Below, piece by piece: positions 13,557 through 24,100 of a stretch of 64,000 nucleotides of DNA. The stretch covers positions 496,001-560,000 of the forward strand of contig JAQSEB010000046.1 of NCBI GenBank assembly GCA_030063045.1, written 5' to 3'. The DNA is from Pratylenchus scribneri (lineage: Eukaryota > Nematoda > Chromadorea > Rhabditida > Pratylenchidae). The notes under the pieces are model-generated. The model did no database searches. It was given only the letters and a program-made list of their open reading frames with translations, and was not told the DNA's origin. Numbering within the stretch: position 1 is the first letter of the stretch; each line of letters starts with the position of its first letter. The translations under genes were made by a program, and so were the position numbers.

Positions 13557-13592
13557 TGGGTTCTTTTGGTTTTCTTTTGTGGAATTCTGGAA

Positions 13593-15100
13593 ATGTCGGC
13601 AGCCATCCGGATGATTCTTGGCCCGGCCCTTAGCCGGTTGAGAACGAACTTGGCCCAAGGAAGGGTCCTCCTCGGTGAGGAGAGAAATGCGGCGAATCTG
13701 GAAGGGATTCACCATCGGCGTGTGCTCTTAACGCAAGGTTTAGAGCGCATTGATGCCGAAACTGCTCGGTGGAGAGATCTAATGGAGGATCTCGAGGATG
13801 ATGGTCCAGAAGTAGCTATCTTCGAGGGTTTTAACCAAGAAGGTAGACACTTCTTGGACTGGGTGGAGGAAGCCAGAGAGGTGTTGGCGGAACTACAACT
13901 CGCCATTGGGGCAGCGGAAGGGCAACCTCCCGTTGTGCCCCAACAGCAACCTCCTGTGGTGCCTCAACAGCAACCTCCCGTGGTTGTTAATGGAGTGGGT
14001 GGGGGAGGAAATGGGGGAGGAGGTGCAGCAGTACAACCCCCAGTTCGGCTTCCCCAACTGAATCTGCCCACTTTTGGGGGTGATCCCCTCGAATGGCCCA
14101 ACTTTTGGGAGTCGTTCGAAAGTGCGATTGATCGACATCCTCTCGAGGCTGTCGATAAATTGAACTACCTAATGGGCTGCCTAACAGGAAAGGCGGCTAA
14201 ATCGGTGGTTGGCTATCGAGGAGGAGGGAACTATGGCAATGTAGTGGATACCCTCAAACGGCTCTATGGCGATAATCGGGTGATTGCGGAGGCTTTACAA
14301 GCCGAATTGATCAATTTGCCGGTGTGTAATGATTCGGTTGAATCCCTCCAAGCTTTTGTGGAAAACTTGGAAAGATCATGCCGGCAATTGACGGCTCTAG
14401 GTCAGGCTGTTGAAAATCCTGTTCTTTGCCAGGTGGTGAAGAATAAAATTCCCAAAACTGCACTTATGGAAATCATAAAGGCAGAAAGAGTTGCAGGGCA
14501 ACAATTTGGGATGGAGGATTTACGAAGACAGCTGGCCGAGTTCGTCTCGATCAAAGCCGAACTTCAGCGCTTTTCAACTCCCTCACAGAGGGAAATCCCT
14601 AGGAAAGAAAAAGGGGATAGAGCAGTTGAGAAAGGGCGCGTTTTCGTAGCAAATGCCCAATTGCGAGGAAAAAGTTCGGAAGCGCAGGGAAAGGAGGCTA
14701 ATCCAGGGGGATGCTTCCTTTGTGAGGGGAAACACAGGGCATACGATTGTTCTAATTTCAAGGGACCTACGGAGCGTAGGCGTCGCCTTTTCAATTTAAA
14801 GCGGTGCTTTAAATGTCTGGGCAAAGACCACTGGGCAAGCCAGTGTAACAAGGGTAGGAAATGCGCCAACTGCAGTAGTGAGGATCATCATATCCTTATC
14901 TGTAGCGAGCCTATCCGAAAGACTAATAAGCCGGAAGGGAAATCCGGAAAGAAGAAGGGTAAAAATGGCAGACGTCCATTCCGTGCAGCAGTAAATGCAG
15001 TTACAGAAACCAAGGCTGACCATACGATGGCAGTAGTTTCCGGAATGTCTGACCAGCAGTCGGAATCTGTCATTTTGATGGCACGGGATGTGCCCTTCAT
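13593..15100 (+). other. Gag region with zinc knuckles
   Basis: Structural protein that would form particles and bind the element RNA. A helical N-terminal part is followed by a Pro/Gln linker (13918-13990) and a Gly-rich stretch. Next comes a capsid-like domain (about 14070-14570) of the kind common in Pao Gag, with PTFGGDPLEWPNFWESF as landmark. Then come three cysteine-histidine knuckles, the first reading CFLC...H...C and the last CANC...H...C, flanked by basic residues. Confidence 0.85.
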
Positions 15101-18100
15101 GAATGAAGAGGACCCTTCAAAAAATACGGAGGCTATGACCTTTTTTGACCCAGGGGCAACCCTCAATCTGATCAAAAGCTCGCTGGTCGAGCGGATGGGT
15201 TATAAAAGGTTTAAGCCTAAGAAATTGGATGTGTCGGCTTTTCAAAGCCGAGATCCAATTCAATTGAAGGCCCCAAGAGTTATAGTGGTCATGAAAACTA
15301 AATGGGGCACACCATTCCGCCTTCCAGCTTATGAAGTGGAATGGATGGTCAATTCAGTGCATCGCGCTGATTTGAATTCGGGTGAATTGACTCTGGCAAA
15401 TGAGGAACCCGAAATGCTTATTGGGTTATGGGAATTCTGGAATTTATTCAGCCAAAGAGAGAGAATAAATTCCCATCTTTTCCGCATTCATACAGCGTTG
15501 GGAAACGTAATTTGTGGAAAAGAAGAATTCCCAGAATGGGAAGAAGAGGAATTCCAGTCCATTATGACCATTTCAAGTGAAATGAAAGCAGTGGATGCTC
15601 GTCAAGAGAATGAACTGAGCAAGTTTTGGGACTTGGAAATGATCGGTGTGAAGGATGATCCCACCGAGAAGGACGATGATATCGCCCTAGATCGATTTGA
15701 AGAATCGGTAAAACGTCTGGAAGACGGGAGATTTAGTGTGGGTTGGCCGTGGAAGGAGTTTCCACCTAAATTACCCACCAATTATGAAATGGCGTATAAA
15801 CGGATGTGCTCGAACATCCGGAAAATGAAGGATACGCCAGAACTGCTGGGAAAATATCACGGAATTTTCCAAGAACAGTTGGAAAAGGGGTTTATTGAAC
15901 CTGCAACTCGGATGGGTTCTGGGGAGCATTTTCTCCCTCATCATGTGGTGATAAACCCGAAAAAAATTCGAATGGTTTTCGATGCTGCAGCGAAGCTGCG
16001 TGGGCAGTTGTCGCTCAATGAAACTATGTTTCGGGGACCGGTGATACTTCCGGATTTGGTGGGCTTGCTTTTGCGCTTCCGCAAATCTCCCTATGCCCTA
16101 TGGGCTGATTTGGAGAAAGCCTTCAACTCTTTGGCCTTAGAACCAAGGGATAGGGAATACTGCAAGATAGTTTGGGTGAAGGACCCAAATAAGCCACCGG
16201 AAAAGCCGGGAAATTTGGCAATTTATCGATGGGCGAGAGTGCCTTTCGGTGTTATTGCTTCCCCATTCCTTCTGGCGGCATGTGTCCGCAAATTCTTGAA
16301 GGAAGCGGGCTCAGACTTGGCCACCGAATATATGGGGAACGATTATGTGGATAATCTGCTCGCCTTATGTGAGACAGAAGAAGAGGCTGCTTCCAAGTAC
16401 AAGGAAGGAAAAGCACTCTTCAAAAGTTGCCAAATGAACCTTCGAGAGTTCGTATGTAACTCAGAAAGGGTTATGGCTACAATCCCAACTGAAGATAGGC
16501 TGAATGAGAAAATGCCTAAAGTTTTGGGAATATATTGGGATTTGGAGAAGGATGAACTCCTAATCAGACTTCCCCCAATGTTTGTGGGGAAAGTAATTAC
16601 ACGACGAGTTGTGCTCAAACAGCTGGCGTCTATTTATGATCCATTAGGAATTTTAAGTCCTTGCCTTTTACCTGCAAAAAGATTTTTACAGGGTTTGTGG
16701 CAGAAGCCAAGGGGTTGGGATGTACCCCTGGAACCCAATGAAGGGGAGGAGTGGACTAAGATTCTGACCACATGGAAAGTAAGCCCATTTAGTTTCCCAC
16801 GGATTGGGATCCTATCCACAAAGGCCAAATTCCAGCTCCATGTGTTTGTGGATGCTAGTGAATATGCCTATGCTGCCGCTGTGTATGTGCGGTCAGAATG
16901 GGCAGAAGAGACCTCAGCACGCATTTTTATGGCAAAAAGCCGTCTTAAGGCGATCGGAAAAGAGGTCACTATTCCCAGGATGGAATTGATGGCAATGCTT
17001 ATTGGGACTAGGCTGTTGAAGTTTGCATCGGCCCAGCTCCAACTTTCCTGGGAAGGAAGGTTCCTATGGGGGGATAACCAGTCGGTCCTAGCCTGGGTGG
17101 CTTCAAAAGAGCCACAACCACGGTTCGTTGAGAATCGGCTAAGGGAAATAAGAGAAGTGGGCATGGATGTTCGCTTTCTGTATGTTCCCACGGAACAAAA
17201 TCCCTCTGATGTGGCGTCGCGGGGTTGCGAGCCCGAAAGCTTGAAAAAACATGAGCTATGGTGGGAAGGGCCGGAATGGCTTAAGCAGGAGGAAAGTCAA
17301 TGGCCTTCAATAATGGAGGTGCGACCCACACAAGTCCTTGAAGAAGAGGATGAGCCCGAGACAAGGGTAATAGGAGCAGTAAACCTGGCTGTGGCCTTGG
17401 ACCCTATGAAGGGCAATGACTTAATTGAAATAAGTCGGTTTAGCCATTGGGTTCGACTCTTGAGCTCTTTGGCATTTGTTTTTCGATGGATAAGCCTGAT
17501 TTTTGCCAGAATGGGCAAAAAGCCGCAGGCAACGGAAGTGAGAGAAATATCCAAGAAAGGATCTTGGACTGCAAATGATTTTGCCCTAATGGAAAGGGTA
17601 CTCTTTCGCTCTGCCCAAAAGGTTTGGGATAAGCGAGAATTGTCGGGATTTAAGACAATTCAGGACCAAAATGGGATAATCCGGCTAGCTAGTCGATTGT
17701 GTAACAGTAAGATGAAGGATGAATTCATAAATCCTATCTTGCTCCCCACAAAATCCCAGGTCACAAAATTGGTTATCCAGTTTTGTCATGAAGGAGTTCG
17801 GCATATGGGTGTGGAGTTCACCCTATCCCGGTTCCTGGATCGGTTTTGGACTCCAAAGTCTCGCTTACTGGCCAAGATGGCAGTAAGACAGTGCCAAAAA
17901 TGCCGAAGGATACGGGGAAAATCATTTGCCCTCCCAAATATGCCCCATTTACCCGAGGATAGGGTAGTTCGATGCGCTCCATTTGAGAGTGTGGGCATTG
18001 ATTATTTGGGGCCAACGAACACTATCTTGAGGGTTCAAGATGGGAAAAGGGATGTGTCGAAGGCATGGATTGTGCTGATAACATGCCTGTCGACCCGTGC

Positions 18101-21100
18101 CGTATATTTCGAGCCAGTTTTGGATATGACGGCCGGTACCTTCCTCCATGTGCTCCGGCGGTTTGCAAGTCGGAGGGGGACTCCAAGGAGAATCCTTACA
18201 GACAATGGAACGTCCTTTGTACTGGCTAGTAAGGTAGCTTCTGCCCTTGAGGCGGGGAGGGTGCCATCGACATTTTTAGACCACTTCTTGGCCAGAGAAG
18301 GGATTAGATGGCGATTTATTTCCCATCTCTCCCCCTGGCAAGGGGGAGTCTATGAGAGGCTGGTAGCCCTCATAAAGACGGCTTTCAAATGTGAACTTGG
18401 CCGTAAAATCCTGAATTGGGATGAATTACTGACCTTCACTACGGAAGTGGAGGCTATTGTTAATCAACGCCCTCTCACCTATACGTCGGTGGATGGGGAT
18501 GGTTTGGAACCATTAAGGCCGATTGATTTCATCGCGCCAAAAGCCCAGTTAAGTATTCCAGTGGACTTGAAACTGAAGGAGGAAACCGGTGATCCGGATT
18601 TCCAAATAAGTCCTCCAGACAATCGTCAGGGACTGATTGCCTTTTGGACCGGCTGCGCAGCAGCTTTGGAAGGGTTTTGGGCAAGATGGAATCGAGAATA
18701 CCTTCCCATGCTTCGGGAAAAGGCTAAATGGGAACATAAAGGCCGCCGAAATCAAACGACAGTTCAGCCGAGGGTAGGTGAAGTCGTATTGATTGAAGAG
18801 GATTTAGTTCCTCGGAACCAGTGGCATCTGGGTCGAATAGTGGAATTATTTGGCTCAGTCAAAGCCGTTCGCAATGCCAGGCTGAGAATGGGAAATGGCA
18901 AGTTTCTCATAAGGCCTATCAATCGCCTTGTTCCCTTAGAAGTGAGGGAGGAAAAGACTGAGGATGAAACTCCTCAAGCTGAAATCCAATCGGCTACTAA
19001 AGAGCCAGGAAGGGTGAAGAAAGTACTAACGGCAATGCCGAGCCATGGAATGGTTACGAGGTCTAAGGCTAAGCTGGCTTTACCCATTCTGATGCAGTTA
19101 ATAATGGTTATGGGGGTAGTGAGCAATCCGTTGAAGCCTTCCCCACTCCCAAATGTGGGAATACACCCGGCTGTGGGATCGGAGAGTATCCCAGGTTGTC
19201 GGGATTGCGAAGTGCGTTGTACGTTGGAAGGAGTCCAAATTAGAGTACCCGATCGAATTTCAAAGTTCGAAATTTGTTGCGGAGCAATGAGAGAGTGCAT
19301 ATCCCAAAAACTGGTAAGGAGTTATATCTACCGGTCAGCTAAGGAGCAGTTGCTCCTGGGATTTGACTGCGCACTCAGCTTTTGGACTAAAAAGGGTGAA
19401 GCTGAAATAGGCAGGGCAGAATGCCCAGCTATTGAAGCATGCGAACTCATAGAATGTTGGGTTTGCATTGAAAGGTTGGCAAACCCTGACTGTCGGCCAG
19501 ATTTAACGCTAGGCTTAGCAGGGATCACAGGGGCTGCAGTTCTTTACGGGCTTTGCTGCCTAATTGGATTCTTCCGGTCATGTTGCGGAAATATGGCATG
19601 GATTTGCCGGCTAATGTGTTGGCCAAAGGCAATATGGCGATGGATGAGTCAAGAAAAGCGAAGAGAGGGTCAGGAGGAAGTCCCTCTGATCGAGGGTTCT
19701 CGATCAAAGCCAACAGTTCGCAAGAATAGGCGAATTTCTCAAATGGCATTATTGTCAAAAATGGCGATAATGGCATTTTTGGGATTGGCTATTCCGGCAG
19801 GAAAAGGATACCGAGTCGACTTAGAGGGAAGTTGCTCGGCCTTTAAATCTGAATCCCACAACCAAAGTATGGGTACTGTTTGGTTGTGTGTGGTTGAGAC
19901 TCGGGAAGAAACAGTTCCTATTGTGGCTGGTCGCCAATTGGAACTATACATAGGGGGAGTGCCTGTTAGGACCTCCACCCCTTCCTTCCCAACTGCCAGT
20001 TGTCCTAGTGGGGAGTATCATCCTGTGTGTGCCTGGAAATGGTACATAGTTGGATTGATTGTTTCCACCTGGGTTTTGTCCTTCCTCCTGGCTGTATTTT
20101 TCCTGGAATGGGATTTGGCGATCCCAAATATCCGGAATTGGATAAGACGGAATGTTCAGGTTCGCCGGATATTTCCATGTTTATTCTTACTTGGCCTAAT
20201 CCGGGGAATCGGAGGTGAGGCGCAAGTTTTCTCCGTTGTGGCGAAATCGGAGAATTGTTGGAGGACTCCCACGGGTTCAGTGTGTCGCCTAGAAAGTGTG
20301 ACGACATTGACCCTTTTGCCGGCGGGACAGCCGGTGAGATTACTCCTAAGGAATCCCCAGGGAAAGATATTGGGGGTACTGGAGATATATATGGAGTCAA
20401 TCTCCGTAGGATGCATTCGCCACCATGAGAGGTGGCTACGATCCTATCGAGTGGACATCAAGTCCAGAAAGGATTGTTTTACAGTGGAAAGCTGTCAGAA
20501 CGATTTCTGTTCCCGTATGAACAAGGGAATGGTATCAGAAACAATCCCTGAGTTGGGAGAAATCTCACAGGCGTTGCCTGGATTCACTAGGTGTGAACCA
20601 TCAACAGCCTTTTGGCACAATGGCTGTTTCCTTGCAACGAGCAGTTGCTTATTCTACAGGCCATATGTAGTCCCATTGTCGGAAGTGGTATACGAGTTAT
20701 TCACTTGCCCAGGGACTGAGCACCGGATTGGTGCTAAACTGAAATTGGAAATGGGTGGAAATACCACGAAGTTGGTAAACACGACCCTAATCCCAGGAAT
20801 AACTTTCCGTTGGGAGAACATTTCCGTATTCCCTGTGGGGGACTCACAGCCGCAGATTCCGGCTTTATCCGGTCAATTTTTGACCGATGGAGAGCGGGTT
20901 TCTCTTGTTCAATCCCTAGAAGAGGGGTTAAGCTGTGCAGATTTTGAGTCTGCCAGAACTTTGAATTGCTCTTTTGAGCAGAACCAATGTCGAACGTGTG
21001 CTTTCAACCACGATGAAGGTACAGCACATTGCCAATGCCGGGAAATGGCGTTGGAAAGATTGATGGAAGACGAGGAGAAGCGTCTTCCACTGTCCATTGG

Positions 21101-24100
21101 GCAAATTAATCTAGTGAATGAAGGGAGAGATGTGCTCTCCGTAAGCTCATACACGCCCATCCAGGTAGGAATCCATCTGGAGGGTCTCCACTTAGTCCTC
21201 GAGGAGGACTTGAATAAGTGTGAGGGTAAGGCGGAAGGCCTACGGGGCTGCTATGGATGCATGGCGGGAGTTGGGGGTGCCCAACTCCAATTCTCCTGTC
21301 AAACAGACTTCGGTTCTGCACTGGCAGAGGCGCAGTGCGATGACGGGACCACCTTTCTAGTAAGGTGTGAAGAAGAAAGAAAGGAGCAGAATATTTCGCT
21401 CCATTTTGACAGAGCAGAGGTAGACACGGAGTGTATACTTCGATGCCCTGGAGGCCAAAATAAGTTCAGAATGCAAGGGCATTTGAACTTCATCCAGGAG
21501 AAAAGGATGGAAAAGTGGGGCGGAACCCAAAGTAGGGGATATGCCCCAGGGAATGGTACAATTCCATGGCCAGAATGGCCCAATATAGATGTGGGGGACA
21601 TTGGACGTTTTTTCCTAAACCCCACGAGAATGATAATTCTCATTGTTTTAGTGCTAGGAGTGGTATTTCTAGCACTTTGCCTAATTAGGCTTAATCCTTT
21701 ATTAAAGGGTTGGAGGATTGTTGGAAGACTGGCGATGGCCGGTTTGCTGCTGGCGGGAGGGTCGTCAGCGACGACGGGCCAGCAGGCCCGATTGTTAACT
21801 ACCCATCTAATCCCCAAATCCATCCTTCCCATACAATTCCTTCCCATTCAAATTCCCATCCAAAGCAAAAAATTCTTCCCCATTTCCACTTCCATTTCCC
21901 AAAATGAAATGATGAATTGGTGGGGAAAGGCAAACAACGGTTGTTGTTTGGCCCGGAGGGGAAGACGGGGGAGGGAGGCCCAGTGCCTTAATCATGAACA
22001 CCGAATTGGTGAAGGATCGGAGGCAAGAGGGTGGATGAATTGGTGGGGAAAGGCCAACAACGATTGTTGTTTGGCCCAAAGAAGGGGATGGAGGAAAGAG
22101 GCCCAATGTCTTAATCATGAACGCCAAATTGGTGAAGGAATGGAGGCGAAGGGATGGTGGGGCCGAATGAGAAAGGAAAGGTCGCTTATGGGGCGAAGCA
22201 ATGGGACTGGGTTGCCGGAGAGGCAATTTGGGACCGATTCATGTCGGTTTGTGGAATGGGCGCCCGAGAGGCGAAGTGAGGAAATGGTGGGGAAGGAAGT
22301 AGCCGAGTCATTCGGCTTTGAGGAAGGAAGAAAGGCAATAAAAATTCATGCTTCCACCTTTCTTTCATTCATTTTCCTAAATTCCCTTCATTCATTCCTT
22401 TTCCCGAATCCTAAAACCAATTCCACAATCCCATATACAATGCCAATAAAAATTCCGCTATTATCCCTAGCTGAAGCCGTTAGTGGCCTGGAAGGGGAGT
22501 GTTTTTTGGATTTCATCCATGCTTTTCAAGGAAAGGCATGGATGAGGGCTATGGTGGATAAAATCGGCCAAAAGGCTGGTAGGATTGGTATATCCTATCT
22601 ACCATCCCACAATTTTACCCTCCAGGGACCGCTGACTTTGACCAAAGCTGCGCGGGAGGCGAAAGCTTATGGCGATACTTCGGTTGAGGACCATTATCGC
22701 CAAAGGAGGGGGATCAGTTTACGGTATCCCCATCTTTTTTGCCTTGTCTCTATGAGCCAAGGCCAAAGGAATGTTTTTCCCCCCGAGGTATTGGTGGTTT
22801 ATCTTGATGGGAGGCAACATTTGTTTGAAATCCTGGAGGAACTCCAGGGGTTAGCCGAAAAACCCACCGATGTTGACGGAGCCTATTGTTGGGTTGAGGG
22901 GCATATTGTGGAAACAGAAATTCCACCATTGGGCCCTTGCACCTATAGAGAAAATGCCCCAGGAATTTTGGGGAGAGGCCCGTCGAGTTCTCCAGGGAAT
23001 TTGGAGTCGGTTCGGGTTTCATTGGGTTCCCGTCCAGGCACTAGTGGGGCTAGTTCCCAAGGAAAACAGGGAGGAACCCAAAAATCCCAGAAGGGAAAGA
23101 AACGGGAGGAGGCTGGACCGTCAAATGCCCCATGTGGCCCATCCCTTTTGGATGAATATGAACTTGAAATGGGAAGAGCAACCCTAACCTTCCTTCGGGA
23201 ACGAGGGATAGAATCCACAATTCAGGTGGAAGGCCGAGTGACCATTGGGAGGGGAATGAGAGGAAGAAATTCCCAGCATATTGGATTTGGGGCTAGTTAC
23301 CCCGTGTACTTGGCCATCATCGCGCTCTTTGTGTTTTTCGCGTTTACCCCTTCCACCGCTTTCATTGTGCCATTTTCAGGAATTACAGGAAAAATTGAGA
23401 ATATTACCCAAAAATTCTATTTATTGAAAATGGCGGCGGAGAATTCCCAACAACAAATGGAGGTGGACAACAATCCACTCGGTTGTTTTGCGGAGGCGGC
23501 CGCAGAAGCTGCTGCCGAGGAAGGTTGGTTGGCTGGGAATGATCCGGGGACAATGAAAATCCCATCCACAGAGGTGGATGTGGGCGTGAACAACCCGAAC
23601 CCGGTGACCGGTGGTACCAAGGATGGGAATCTTCCAAGCGCTGGTAGTGTTTTGGGAAAAGAAAAGAAAAGAAAATTCCCAGCAACAGGTGAAAATGATG
23701 GCCAAAAGCTCCCATCCAAGGAAAAGAAAAAGGATGGGTTGGGCGAGGATGTCCAAAAATATGTGGACCGCGCTGTGAGAAAGGCGGTCGCAGCAGCCGC
23801 CCTAAAATCAACTGGAACGGGTGTTGGTGTTGGCCAAAATTCCTCGGTTGGTGGTGTGGTTGGTCCTCGTTCTTCGGTTGGTGGTGGTGGTGGTGGCAGC
23901 AGCAGCAGCGGCACATCAAAAAATACTCCAAACAACAGCAATGGTCGTCCAAATGTTGGGGGTGGTGGCAGAAATTTGGTTGGAAATGTTGGTGGATGCA
24001 ATCAGTTGGGCCGGAAACGTTCGAATGATGAGATGAAAGAGATGAAAAGAGAATTGGAAGAATTGAAAAATTTGTTTGTGCCATCCTCTCCCCTCAAATC

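Noticed and set aside
13566..13592. Upstream start of the retroelement frame before 13593
   Set aside because: The frame is open there but has no ATG; 13593 is the first ATG and suits a nematode start.
23404..24084. Minus-strand His/Pro-rich frames of up to 226 codons
   Set aside because: They are antisense to the Gly/Ser-rich accessory segment of the retroelement, with no supporting motif.
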